From an uncultured Acidobacteriota bacterium (GTDB taxonomy: Bacteria; Acidobacteriota; Terriglobia; UBA7540): 64,000 nucleotides of DNA. The position numbers and the translations under genes were made by a program. Position 1 is the first letter of the stretch. Every line of letters starts with the position of its first letter. This document shows positions 54,022 through 63,229 of this stretch, in pieces. The notes under the pieces were generated by a model, which worked only from the letters and a program-made list of their open reading frames with translations, was not told the origin of the DNA and did not search any database. Location: the NCBI GenBank assembly GCA_937900045.1, contig CALCEB010000066.1, positions 12,787 to 76,786 on the forward strand, written 5' to 3'.

Positions 54022-55899
54022 ATGGAAACTAGTCCGGTTGAAAAGCCACTGGTGATCTTCGATGGCGATTGCGGCTTCTGCCGCTTCTGGGTGGAATACT
54101 GGAAGCAGCTCACCCACGACCGTGTCCATTACGCTCCCTTTCAAGAAGTCGCTGCGAATTTCCCCCACATTCCGAAGGAAACCTTTGCGCGTTCGGTCCA
54201 GATGGTCACTCCGGAGGGCAAAACCTACAGCGGCGCGGAAGCGGTGTTTCATGCTCTTAGCTATGCCAGAAGCTTCGGATACCTCACCTGGCTCTATGAC
54301 CACTTTCCGCTGTTCGCGCCCTTCAGTGAGGCTGGTTACAGGTTGGTGGCAGCCCATCGCTCTTTTGCTGACGTTCTGCGCCGGGTGCTTTGGGGCAAGA
54401 AGCTTGAACCTTCAACCTACGTTTTCACCCGTTGGATTTTTCTGAGGCTGCTTGGCCTCACTTACTTATTCGCTTTCACTTCCCTTTGGCCTCAGATCAC
54501 AGGTCTGGTTGGCGCTCACGGCATTATTCCCTGGAGCGATTTTGCCCAGGATATTGCCAGCCGGTTCGGGACAGAGCGCTATGGGTTGCTTCCGACACTC
54601 GCCTGGTTGAACCCCTCGAATGGCTTTCTCCAGTTTCTGGTAGCGGGCGGCGTGGCTCTATCCTTGCTTGTGATCCTCGGGATCGCAACGGAACCGGCGC
54701 TCATCCTCTCCTGGATTTTTTATCTGTCCCTCGTAACTGTGGGGCGGGATTTTCTGGGATTTCAGTGGGATGCTTTGCTGCTGGAAGCGGGATTCCTCGC
54801 CATTTTCCTGGCTTCCTGGAATCTCCTCGAGCCTCACTGGAGACAGCCTGCGAAGGACCGTGATAATGCGGAAACGCCTCCTTCAAAAACCTTGATCTGG
54901 CTTCTGCGCTGGCTGCTTTTTCGTCTTTTTTTCCTTTCCGGCAGCGTGAAGCTGCTGAGCCATGACCCCACCTGGCGTAACCTTACTGCCCTTGAATACC
55001 ATTACTACACTCAGCCCTTGCCCACGCCCCTTGCCTGGTATGCAAGCCAGCTTCCGGATTGGTTCCAAAAATGTTCCGTTGTGGGCGTCTTCGCTATCGA
55101 ATTGTTAGTGCCTTTCTTGATCTTTGCACCGAGGCGGCTGAGGCACCTAGCCTGCGCGACAATGATCAGTTTTCAAATCCTGATTGCTTTAACCGGCAAC
55201 TACGCATTCTTCAATCTGCTGGCGGTCGCTCTCTGCCTGCTACTGTTGGATGACGCCGCCTGGCGCCGCGTGATTCCCACCGGCTTCGGCCGCTGGCTGG
55301 CAACTCACGCAGGTAAGGCTTCTCGATCACCCATTTACCGGTTGGTTTACGCGGCGCTTGCTGTTTTTGTTCTTTTTGTCAGCGGAATGGAAATGTTAGG
55401 CGATTTTGCACCAGCCTCCGTGCCGCAGACGGCCGTTGAATTTATGGATTGGGTGGAACCTTTCCACATCGTGAACCCTTATGGTCTGTTTGCAGTCATG
55501 ACCACGGAACGTGTGGAAATTGTTCTCGAAGGAAGCATGGACGGCCAGACTTGGCAGGATTACAGCTTCGAATATAAGCCCGGCAACGTGAAGCGGCGGC
55601 CGGGTTGGGTGGCGCCTTACCAACCTCGCCTCGATTGGCAGATGTGGTTCGCGGCGCTCGGCAGCTACCGCGAAAATCCCTGGTTTTACGGACTCGTGGG
55701 ACAGCTTCTTCAAGGGTCCCCGGATGTGTTAAGTCTTTTGCGCCACAATCCGTTCCCGAGCTCGCCGCCGCGCTATGTGCGGGCCATCGCTTATGATTAT
55801 CGCTTCACCCGTTTTGCCACGCACCGCCTGACGGGAGACTGGTGGCAGAGAGAATATAAGGGTATTTACTTCCCACCGGTTTCACTGCGCGACCCGTAG
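54022..55899 (+). CDS. DCC thioredoxin-like domain fused to lipase maturation factor-like membrane protein
   Basis: 625 residues. Residues 1-125 are a DUF393/DCC domain with VIFDGDCGFCRFWVEYWKQ (CxxC redox pair) and a SGAEAVFHAL helix. The rest is a polytopic protein of the lipase-maturation-factor family: FLGFQWDALLLEAGFLAIFL, LFFLSGSVKLLSHDPTWRNLTALEYHYYTQPLPTP, then late soluble motifs such as YEFEYK-like SFEYKPGNVKRRPGWVAPYQPRLDWQMWFA. In animals LMF1 helps fold lipases. In bacteria the fusion suggests a thiol-redox folding helper in the membrane, but the client is unknown. Confidence 0.88.
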   Translation: METSPVEKPLVIFDGDCGFCRFWVEYWKQLTHDRVHYAPFQEVAANFPHIPKETFARSVQMVTPEGKTYSGAEAVFHALSYARSFGYLTWLYDHFPLFAPFSEAGYRLVAAHRSFADVLRRVLWGKKLEPSTYVFTRWIFLRLLGLTYLFAFTSLWPQITGLVGAHGIIPWSDFAQDIASRFGTERYGLLPTLAWLNPSNGFLQFLVAGGVALSLLVILGIATEPALILSWIFYLSLVTVGRDFLGFQWDALLLEAGFLAIFLASWNLLEPHWRQPAKDRDNAETPPSKTLIWLLRWLLFRLFFLSGSVKLLSHDPTWRNLTALEYHYYTQPLPTPLAWYASQLPDWFQKCSVVGVFAIELLVPFLIFAPRRLRHLACATMISFQILIALTGNYAFFNLLAVALCLLLLDDAAWRRVIPTGFGRWLATHAGKASRSPIYRLVYAALAVFVLFVSGMEMLGDFAPASVPQTAVEFMDWVEPFHIVNPYGLFAVMTTERVEIVLEGSMDGQTWQDYSFEYKPGNVKRRPGWVAPYQPRLDWQMWFAALGSYRENPWFYGLVGQLLQGSPDVLSLLRHNPFPSSPPRYVRAIAYDYRFTRFATHRLTGDWWQREYKGIYFPPVSLRDP

Positions 55900-56060
55900 C
55901 CTCGGCATCTTGCCGGGGTATAAGAATGCACTCACCGTAGCACTGACAGATGCCGCCGGGACGGCGGCACTACGCGGTCCACCGCCTTGTTCCACGCCTC
56001 CTCCCGCAGTTTCAGCCAATGTGGTAACCTAAATGAAGTGACGGGCTTTGACGGGGGCCA
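55900..56060. repeat. Intergenic hairpin unit
   Basis: TGCCGCC/GGCGGCA (55951-55969) forms a 7-bp stem with a 5-nt loop, inside weaker CGTAG/CTACG outer arms (55936-55975). It is a REP-like dyad between two plus-strand genes; it could also act as a terminator, although no U-run follows. Confidence 0.5.
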
Positions 56061-56096
56061 AATTCCATTACTCAAAAATTCACCTTACTGGAGCGA

Positions 56097-57179
56097 ATGA
56101 CGATTGTGCGCAAAACTGCCCTATTGTTAACTATCTTCTTGGGATTGACTGTTACTTTACAGGCGGACGTTCTTACTTTCAAGAATGGTGATGTGCTCAC
56201 CGGAACATGGGAGCGCGTTCAAGGCGGGAATCTGGTCTTTAAGTCTGACAGCCTTGGAGAAATTACGGTTGCCACAGGCAAAATCAGGTCTTTCGTCACC
56301 ACCACACCCGCCACCGCTCTGCTTCCCGATGAATCGAGCATCGATGGAACCCTCGAATTCACCGCCAGTGGAAAATGGCGGCTTGTTCCAAGCTCGCCGG
56401 CGAATGCCCAACCCATTGAAGCTTTTATTTCGGTTTATCCAACAAAATCTTTCACCACGCTCGAACAAAGCATTCATCCCAAGCTCTACCAGAATTGGAA
56501 AGGCGCGGCCAACCTGGGTTATAGCCTGATCACTGGTGACACCCAAGCCCGGAGTCTGACCTCCACGGTTAACGCCACGCGAAACCAACCCGATGTTGCA
56601 GGATTGGCGGACAAGTGGCGGACCACCTTCTTCCTCACCACCCTCTTTTCCCATGCCAAGTCCAGCGGCTCCCCGGCGGTGGTCACCTCCAACACTTTCA
56701 GCAGCGGAATCCGCCAGGACCGTTTGTTCGATACCAACGATTTTGTCTTTGCGCTAGCGCAATACGATTACATTCAACCCCAAGGCATCAAGCTTCGCCA
56801 GACCTATGGCGGCGGTTTCGGCCGCGATGTGATTCACAAGTCCAATTTCACCGTTAGCCTGCTGGGTGGTATGACTTTCGTGCGGACCGACTTCGAAAGT
56901 AGCAGCGTTCCCTTCGAAAACAGCGCGGAGCCACTGATCGGCGAAGCGATTACCGCCAAGCTCACCAAATTCCTGAATTTACAGCACGATTTGAACTTCT
57001 ACCCGAACCTCAGCCAGACGGGACAATATCGTTTTGACACCAGCACCACTCTGGCCGTGCCTATCAGCAAATTGCTCTCCTTCACGGTGAGTTACGAGGA
57101 TTTCTACCTGAGCAATCCCCAGCCCGGCAGCCACCAGAATAACGCCACCTTCAGCACCGGCATTGGAGTGAACTTCTGA
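56097..57179 (+). CDS. DUF481 outer-membrane beta-barrel protein (YdiY-like)
   Basis: 360 residues; the ATG has GGAGCGA just before it. A signal peptide (LLLTIFLGLTVTLQA) is followed by a soluble SH3-like stretch (DVLTFKNGDVLTGTWERV, GNLVFKSDSLGEITVATGKI) and then a barrel of alternating strands (NLGYSLITGDTQARSLT to SFTVSYEDFYLSNPQPGS) ending in VNF, typical of outer-membrane insertion. It matches the DUF481 'salt-induced outer membrane' family. The role is unknown. Confidence 0.88.
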   Translation: MTIVRKTALLLTIFLGLTVTLQADVLTFKNGDVLTGTWERVQGGNLVFKSDSLGEITVATGKIRSFVTTTPATALLPDESSIDGTLEFTASGKWRLVPSSPANAQPIEAFISVYPTKSFTTLEQSIHPKLYQNWKGAANLGYSLITGDTQARSLTSTVNATRNQPDVAGLADKWRTTFFLTTLFSHAKSSGSPAVVTSNTFSSGIRQDRLFDTNDFVFALAQYDYIQPQGIKLRQTYGGGFGRDVIHKSNFTVSLLGGMTFVRTDFESSSVPFENSAEPLIGEAITAKLTKFLNLQHDLNFYPNLSQTGQYRFDTSTTLAVPISKLLSFTVSYEDFYLSNPQPGSHQNNATFSTGIGVNF

Positions 57180-57198
57180 GGTTCCTCGACCGCCCTTC

Positions 57199-57362
57199 GT
57201 AGGGGCGGGCCTTGTGCCCTGAATCAGAGCGGATCACAACTGCGCAGACCGGTGATCCGCCTAACCTGGACTATTCACAAAGATTTATCGAAGACCGGAA
57301 GGGCACGGTTTTAACTGTGCCCTTCCGGTCTTTCAAGGGAAGTTCGTGAATAATTCAGGCTA
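57199..57362. repeat. Palindromic element, copy 2, with companion repeats
   Basis: GTAGGGGCGGGCCTTGTGCCC (57199-57219) is an inverted copy of the unit at 53882-53901. Next come GCGGATCAC/GTGATCCGC arms (57229-57260). The main element runs from CCTGGACTATTCACAAAG (57265) to GTGAATAATTCAGGCTA (57346-57362). Its central stem (57293-57330) is the same GACCGGAAGGGCACGG unit with a single mismatch. Confidence 0.75.
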
Positions 57363-57440
57363 ACTGATTTCTTGCCGCCCGCAAAATCCACGATGCTTCA
57401 GCTAATTGAAAAAAACCTGATTTTTTCAGATTTTTGAGGA

Positions 57441-57469
57441 TTGACCCTGCCCCATCGCTCCTAGATAAT
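57441..57469 (+). promoter_or_regulatory. Promoter candidate for the TonB-dependent receptor gene
   Basis: TTGACC (57441-57446) and GATAAT (57464-57469) are 17 bp apart, about 88 nt before the ATG at 57557. Both hexamers differ from consensus in a single base. Confidence 0.5.
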
Positions 57470-57556
57470 CCTGCACCATCGTAGAGACTTAGTCGCAAGT
57501 GAAAGTCAGTCATCAAGCGGTGAACCTGCGTGGAACCGCCCTTGGAGAGTTCTGTC

Positions 57557-60500
57557 ATGCTGAGTTTGAGAAGGGGACCGCTGTGGCTCTTTGGCCTGGT
57601 ACTTTTAGCGGGCTGCAATCTTATAGCACAGCAAATCACGGGGAGCATTCGCGGGCTCGTGTTGGACCCCAGCGGCGCGCGAGTACCCCACGCGCAGGTG
57701 ACAGCCGTTCAGGCTGAAACCGGGCTCAAACGCCAGACCGAATCTGACAACCACGGGAGCTATCTGCTGGTCCTTCTCCCCATTGGCCACTATCGGTTGG
57801 AAGCCACCGCGCCTGGGTTCCAGAAGTTCGCGCAGGAAGGAATCCGGCTGAGCGTCAATGAAGTTGCCAGCGTGACAGTGCACTTGGCGCTGGGGTCGCC
57901 GCTCGCAACGGTGGAGGTGAAGAGCAACGCCACGATGGTCCAAACCACCAATGACCTGGGCGAAACCGTCCACGAGCGGGATATTCTGGATCTGCCGCTA
58001 AACGGCCGGAACTTTACGCAGCTTGGACTGCTGTTGCCGGGCGCTGCGCCGCTCACGCAGGGCCTTCTGGCGGCAGGCGGAACGTTGCGGGCCGGACAGT
58101 CCTACGCCGTAAACGGCATGCGTCCGGAGTCCAACCAATTTTTGGTGGATGGCGCGGAAAACTATAACACCATTAACGGGGGCTTTGTGCTCCGTCCGCC
58201 ACCGGACGCCATTGCTGAGTTCCGCATTCTCACCAACACCGCGCCCGCCGAATTTGGCCACAATGCCGGGTCTACAACGAATATTGTTACTCGCTCCGGC
58301 TCGAACCAATTTCACGGGTCTCTCTGGGACTTCCTGCGCAATGATATGTTCGACGCCCGCAACTTTTTCTCGACCAACGTCGAGCCGCTCAAGCAAAATC
58401 AGTTCGGCGGAACGCTTGGAGGCCCCATCCAGAAGGACCGCACCTTCTTCTTCGTTTACTACGAAGGCTTTCGCAACCGGCAAGGGGAAACGCAATTGGC
58501 CCCTGTGCCGTCGGTGGCGGAGCGGGCCGGCGATTTTTCCGCCTTGTGCCCCACTTACAGCCCGCAGGGATTTTGCACGGATGCCAACGGCGACCAAGCC
58601 ATCAACTACATCACGGGACAGCCTTACCCTTTCAACGTCATCCCCAGCAACCAGATCAATCCAGTTTCGAGCAAAGTGCTTTCGTTTTATCCGCTACCCA
58701 ACGCCGGCGCAAACCTCTTCAACACCACCCAAACACTCAATAATGGCTCTGACCAGTTCGGCACTCGCGTCGATCACTATTTTTCTTCGGGCGACACGGT
58801 CTCTATCCATTATCTTTTCTCGAACGGCTCGCAGGTGGACCCGCTCTCCATCGCCGGGGCCAATGTTCCGGGCTTCCCTGTGGGTGAAGATTTCCGGGCC
58901 CAGAGCGTATCTCTGGAAGAAACCCACTCATTCTCTCCCACGGCGGTAAACATTGCCCAGTTTTCGTTCCTTCGCAACAAGTTCCTGTCGGGTGAGGCTC
59001 TGAATCACACCACGCCGTCTTCACTTGGATTTCAGTACTCGCCAACGCTTGCCCTGCAGACGGGACCGCCGTTTGTCGAGGTGGGTGGATACGCCTCGGT
59101 GGGCGACCCCATCACCGGACCCAGCGACACGGCGCAGAACACCTTCTCCTTCACAGATTCGGTGGAGTGGACGCACGGGCGGCATGACGCGAAGTTTGGC
59201 GGTGAACTTCAACGCGACCAGCTCAATACCATTCTTGGCATCGCCTCCAACGGATTCTTTGTATTTGCTCCCTTTCCGGTTGGCTGTGCCAATCCCGGCA
59301 CCTGCACAGCGAACTTCTCCTTCGCCGACTTTCTGGTGGGACAGCCGGTTGTCTTCTTGCAGGGAGGAGGCGAGCTGGAAAGGGGATTGCGTGCAACCAA
59401 TGAGAATCTTTATGCAGAGGATAGCTTCAAGGCAACGCCCCGCCTGACGCTCAACGTGGGGCTGCGTTACGAGTTGCCGTCTCCCTACAGCGAGATCAAC
59501 AATCAGACGGCATTGTTCGAACCCCACGCCCAGTCCAAGATGATCGCCAATGCGCCTGCAGGACTGCTCTACCCGGGAGATCCCGGTGTTCCGGGCGGGC
59601 TGATTCCCAGGGAATACACCGCCTTTGCGCCGCGCGTGGGGTTTGCCTGGGATTCAACAGGGAGCGGTCGCTGGGCCATCCGTTCGGCCTATGGCATTTT
59701 CTATGATCCCTATTACAACGGCGAGGGCGGCCCTTTGCAGGCGCCGGAGAGCGCGCCACCCTGGTTCAAGACCATTCAGGAACAGCCGCCCGCAAGCTTT
59801 GCGAGCCCGCTCCCGCCCGGCACGAACCCATTTGCGCCCAACTTCAACAGTGGCATTGGACAGGCCCTTACCCTGCTGACGGTCGATCCCAATTTGCGCT
59901 TGCCCTATGCCCAGGACTGGAATTTCACCATCGAGCGCGCCTTTGGTCAAAACTGGCTGCTGGACGTGGGCTACGTGGGAACCAAAGGCACTCACTTGCC
60001 GCGCTTCATCGAAGACAATCCGGCGGTCTATGTGCCGGGCCAGTCCACCGAAGCCAACGTCAACCAGCGCCGGCTCTACTCCGGCTGCACGCTTGCAAGT
60101 CCCAACAACTGCACCTACGGCTCGATCGGACTCATCTCCGGCATTGCCAATTCTGATTACAATGCCCTTCAGTCCAGCTTGCGCAAGACCTTCAGCTACG
60201 GCCTTGCATTCCTTGCGTCGTACACTTACTCCAAAACCTTGGATGACGCCTCCAGTTTCAACATCACGGGGTCCTCACCCCAAAGCGTTGCAGGCGAAAA
60301 TGACTTGGCGCAAAATCCGTTTAATTTGGAAGCTGAATATGGCCGCTCACTGTTTGATGCCCGCCACCGTCTGGTGCTCAGCTACGAATGGCAGCCCCCG
60401 TTTTGGACCCAAGGCGGCAAATGGTACCGGGATGCTTTTGGAAACTGGCAGTTAAACGGCATCTTTTCGGCTTCCACCGGGACGCCCTTTACAATCTATG

Positions 60501-60898
60501 ATTCGAGCGACCCCTCGCTGCAAGGCCAGTCCCCGGAAATCTCCGGCTTTTACAGCGACCGGCCCAACCTGGTGGGCAATCCGAACAATGGCCCCCAGAC
60601 CGCGAGCGAGTGGTTCAACGCCGGGGCTTTCCAGCGCGTCACGCAGCCCGGCTCCTTCGGCAACGCCGGACGCAACATCGTGCAAGCCGCGGGAATTGCG
60701 GAGTGGGACTTCTCGGTTTTTAAGAACTTCCGCTTGCAGGAGTCAAAGACATTGCAATTTCGCGCCGAAGCCTTCAACATTCTGAATCACGTGAATTTCG
60801 GCTTGCCAAACAATGACATCAGCTCGCCCACGTTCGGGCAGGTTCAGAGCGCCCTGCCGCCGAGGGAGATTCAGTTGGCCTTGAAATTTCTGTTCTGA
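57557..60898 (+). CDS. TonB-dependent receptor of the acidobacterial CarboxypepD_reg/Oar type
   Basis: 1113 residues from the ATG at 57557, with GGAGAG upstream (an upstream ATG at 57530 is possible). A signal segment (LWLFGLVLLAGCNLIAQ) is followed by a carboxypeptidase-regulatory-like domain (GSIRGLVLDPSGARV, GSYLLVLLPIGHYRLEATAPGF). The plug contains DILDLPLNGRNFTQLGLLLPG and VNGMRPESNQFLVDGAEN, and the large barrel ends LALKFLF. Such receptors take up large ligands, often glycans or proteins, using TonB energy. The ligand is unknown; nearby glycosidases are several tens of kb away. The short 127-residue gene downstream may be co-transcribed. Confidence 0.93.
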   Translation: MLSLRRGPLWLFGLVLLAGCNLIAQQITGSIRGLVLDPSGARVPHAQVTAVQAETGLKRQTESDNHGSYLLVLLPIGHYRLEATAPGFQKFAQEGIRLSVNEVASVTVHLALGSPLATVEVKSNATMVQTTNDLGETVHERDILDLPLNGRNFTQLGLLLPGAAPLTQGLLAAGGTLRAGQSYAVNGMRPESNQFLVDGAENYNTINGGFVLRPPPDAIAEFRILTNTAPAEFGHNAGSTTNIVTRSGSNQFHGSLWDFLRNDMFDARNFFSTNVEPLKQNQFGGTLGGPIQKDRTFFFVYYEGFRNRQGETQLAPVPSVAERAGDFSALCPTYSPQGFCTDANGDQAINYITGQPYPFNVIPSNQINPVSSKVLSFYPLPNAGANLFNTTQTLNNGSDQFGTRVDHYFSSGDTVSIHYLFSNGSQVDPLSIAGANVPGFPVGEDFRAQSVSLEETHSFSPTAVNIAQFSFLRNKFLSGEALNHTTPSSLGFQYSPTLALQTGPPFVEVGGYASVGDPITGPSDTAQNTFSFTDSVEWTHGRHDAKFGGELQRDQLNTILGIASNGFFVFAPFPVGCANPGTCTANFSFADFLVGQPVVFLQGGGELERGLRATNENLYAEDSFKATPRLTLNVGLRYELPSPYSEINNQTALFEPHAQSKMIANAPAGLLYPGDPGVPGGLIPREYTAFAPRVGFAWDSTGSGRWAIRSAYGIFYDPYYNGEGGPLQAPESAPPWFKTIQEQPPASFASPLPPGTNPFAPNFNSGIGQALTLLTVDPNLRLPYAQDWNFTIERAFGQNWLLDVGYVGTKGTHLPRFIEDNPAVYVPGQSTEANVNQRRLYSGCTLASPNNCTYGSIGLISGIANSDYNALQSSLRKTFSYGLAFLASYTYSKTLDDASSFNITGSSPQSVAGENDLAQNPFNLEAEYGRSLFDARHRLVLSYEWQPPFWTQGGKWYRDAFGNWQLNGIFSASTGTPFTIYDSSDPSLQGQSPEISGFYSDRPNLVGNPNNGPQTASEWFNAGAFQRVTQPGSFGNAGRNIVQAAGIAEWDFSVFKNFRLQESKTLQFRAEAFNILNHVNFGLPNNDISSPTFGQVQSALPPREIQLALKFLF

Positions 60899-60934
60899 CC
60901 AGTGTCGGGTGTTGGAAATTGAAAAGGAGGAACG

Positions 60935-61318
60935 ATGATGAAGAAGCTATTGGTAGTAGTGGCTGCGACGTTGCTGTGGGGCCTTGCCATTCCTCACGGG
61001 GCATGGTCTGCGGCCAGGGCGGTGACCATTAATGGCTACGTGTTGGATTCCGCCTGCGCTTTCACCAAAAACCTGAAAAAACCCATCAGCCCGGAATGCG
61101 CTGTGGCCTGCGCCAAGGCGGGTTCACCCTTGGTCCTGATGTCCGGCGATGGCACGATCTACTTGCCAATCTCCGATGCCACACCCGCCCAGGGCCAGAA
61201 CAGCCGCTTGATGAAATTTGCCGGGAAGAGAGTGACGGTGACCGGCCGGGTTTACGACCGGAACGGCGCTCACGGCTTGGTGATCGAAAAGATTGTCGCT
61301 ACCGGCCAAGGCATGTAG
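60935..61318 (+). CDS. Small exported OB-fold-like protein, unknown
   Basis: 127 residues; the ATG at 60935 has AAAGGAGG upstream. Signal peptide LLVVVAATLLWGLAIPHGAWS, then VTINGYVLDSACAF, ECAVACAKAGSPLVLM and a final GKRVTVTGRVYDRNGAHGLVIEKI strand set. The pattern of one CxxxC, an N-terminal GYVLDSxCA and a closing VxGRVY strand occurs in many periplasmic proteins of this phylum. It lies 36 nt after the TonB receptor gene. Function unknown. Confidence 0.75.
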   Translation: MMKKLLVVVAATLLWGLAIPHGAWSAARAVTINGYVLDSACAFTKNLKKPISPECAVACAKAGSPLVLMSGDGTIYLPISDATPAQGQNSRLMKFAGKRVTVTGRVYDRNGAHGLVIEKIVATGQGM

Positions 61319-61478
61319 GCCGCGAGGACGCTGTGCTCTGCCGTGGCTTGCTTGCGCTGGGACGCGACGCAATTCTTTGCCCGATCATCCGCCTGCCCCA
61401 AGTGGCAGGGCCATCGGTGCTCTGACGACAATTCAGGTTTGCGTATCGTTTTCAACATTTTACTGAGGAGAACTGATT

Positions 61479-62048
61479 ATGGCTTGGATTCGGACTATTT
61501 CCATGGATGAAGCTGACGAGCGCCTGCGCAAGGCCATGGAGGCACAGCGCGCGCTTTATCCTGTGGAGTATGCAACGCCCGTCCATCCCACCGATGGGGG
61601 CGGCGCGCAGATCGTGGCTTCGCACAGCCTCATTCCCGAAGCGTTGTACCACGCTTTTTCCACGTTCGGCGTGCTGATGTCTCCGGAGCTTCCCCTGACC
61701 CGGAGGCAACATGAAATGATTACCACCACGGTTTCGGTGACCAACCGGTGCGTTTATTGAATCGACTCGCACGCAGAGTTTCTGCGTCGAGTCACGCTGG
61801 ATGAGGAAATGGTTCGGGCGTTGGAGACCGACTATGCCCAGGCGCTGATCACCCCGCAGGAGCGGGTGATGCTGGATTATGTGGTTAAGCTGACGCGGGA
61901 TGCCACCCAAGTCAGCCGGGCTGATCACGAAGCGCTGCGGCAGGCGGGCTTTGACGACAAAGCCATCCTGCAGATTACCCTAATCGCTGCTTGGTTTAAT
62001 TACATCAACCGGGTTGCAGACGCGCTTGGCGTGGGAAGAGAAGGATGA
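61479..62048 (+). CDS. AhpD-like peroxidase-related selenoprotein (CxxU, in-frame TGA at 61758)
   Basis: 189 residues when the TGA at 61758-61760 is read as selenocysteine (Sec94). The ATG has GAGGAG upstream. The first half ends [19 protein letters not shown], then TGA, then [12 protein letters not shown] and a full helical second half ([37 protein letters not shown]). In the peroxidase-related AhpD-like family this site is the CxxC redox motif, so the TGA takes the place of the second Cys. Frame, length and similarity continue past the TGA, and a SECIS-type hairpin follows. The product probably reduces peroxides or other thiol-reactive substrates. The stop is 3 nt before the next gene. Selenium biosynthesis genes are not in the window. 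Confidence 0.88.
61764..61793 (+). promoter_or_regulatory. Bacterial SECIS-like hairpin of the AhpD-like selenoprotein
   Basis: GACTCG pairs with CGAGTC (61764-61769 / 61788-61793); after a bulged C, ACGCAGA pairs with TCTGCGT (61771-61777 / 61781-61787). The loop is GTT. The loop starts after 17 nt from the TGA and begins with G, as required for SelB binding in bacterial SECIS elements. Confidence 0.8.
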
Positions 62049-62051
62049 GGC

Positions 62052-63116
62052 ATGCAGATTCCGACTGAACCCATTGGAAGCATTCCAAGGCCGCCTCAAC
62101 TGATCGAAGCGATCAGGGAATTTCAGGAAGGCCGTCAGACACAAGAAAAGCTCAACGCACTGTACGAGGCCGCGCTTCGCGATACAATCTACCGCTTTGA
62201 AGCGACCGGCTCGCCAGTCATCACGGACGGGGAGCAAACCAAGCCCAGCTTTGCCACCTATCCGGTCGACGGTCTTCCCAACCTTGAGCCTGACGGCGTA
62301 TCCGTTCCCTTTGCTGACGGCCATGTTCGGCAACTCCCCCGCCTGGCTTCGGGACCCTTCCTTTACAAGACCCACGCCGCATCCTTCCTGGAAAGAGCCA
62401 GGCAATACACCAAAGTTCCTCTGAAGCAGGCTGTCATTTCCGCTTCGCTGTTAAGCCTTCTCTATCCGCAAGAGAGCGTTCCCGGATATTCCCAGGAGCA
62501 GTTCTTGGGAGATCTCATTCGTGAAGCCGTGACAGATATCCGTGGGTGCCTCGATAGAGGAGCGCATAAGGTGCAGATCGACTTCACCGAAGGCCGCCTT
62601 TCCCTGAAGCTCGATCCTTCGGGCGAGCTACTGCAACGGTTCATCGGTCTGAATAACCAGGTTCTCAGTCACTTTGCTTCCTCGGAGAGGGCCAGGATCG
62701 GAGTGCACACTTGTCCCGGCGGCGATCAGGATGCGACCCACAGCGCAGACGTGGACTACGCGGGCCTGCTGCCAAACTTGTTTACGCTCAATGCAGGCAA
62801 TTTTTACATCCAGTTAGCCAGCGAGAAGGACCGGCTGCGTGTGCTCCGCTTAATCCGGGAGCACGCGCAAGCAGATCAAACGATCTTTATCGGGGTCATC
62901 GATCCCATCAATTCACGCGTCGAAACTGCGCAGGAAGTGCGAGACCGGGTTCTCGAAGCCGCCGAATTCATCCCTTTAGAGCGGCTCGGGACGACGGACG
63001 ACTGCGGATTTGCCCCGTTCAGCGACGACACCTCGACGGCGCGTGAGACGGCGTTCGAAAAAATTCGCGCCCGTATCATCGGGACCGAGCTCGCCGCGCA
63101 GAAACTTGGATTGTGA
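62052..63116 (+). CDS. MetE C-terminal-like methyltransferase (cobalamin-independent methionine synthase family)
   Basis: 354 residues starting 3 nt after the selenoprotein stop. A barrel with IGSIPRPPQLIEAI at the start, ITDGEQTKPSFATYPV, IDFTEGRLSLKLDPSG, and Zn-site-like GVHTCPGGD and DDCGFAPF motifs matches the C-terminal domain of MetE and its short relatives. Short members lack the N-terminal half and take methyl from other donors or act on other thiols or selenols. Placement between two selenoproteins hints at sulfur/selenium methyl chemistry, which is inference. Confidence 0.85.
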   Translation: MQIPTEPIGSIPRPPQLIEAIREFQEGRQTQEKLNALYEAALRDTIYRFEATGSPVITDGEQTKPSFATYPVDGLPNLEPDGVSVPFADGHVRQLPRLASGPFLYKTHAASFLERARQYTKVPLKQAVISASLLSLLYPQESVPGYSQEQFLGDLIREAVTDIRGCLDRGAHKVQIDFTEGRLSLKLDPSGELLQRFIGLNNQVLSHFASSERARIGVHTCPGGDQDATHSADVDYAGLLPNLFTLNAGNFYIQLASEKDRLRVLRLIREHAQADQTIFIGVIDPINSRVETAQEVRDRVLEAAEFIPLERLGTTDDCGFAPFSDDTSTARETAFEKIRARIIGTELAAQKLGL

Positions 63117-63229
63117 TGACCGGGAGGTCGCCGCGCCTTGCGGAAATTAGCTCTATCTCGAACGAAGGTCAGGAACATTAGAGTTGGCAAGAGCATCAGA
63201 CTGCCACCGTGAGGAGAAAGGACACTTTC

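Noticed and set aside
61758..61760. In-frame TGA read as a nonsense mutation (pseudogene)
   Set aside because: It falls on the redox Cys column, the frame is intact after it, and a SECIS-type hairpin follows; a second gene nearby shows the same pattern.
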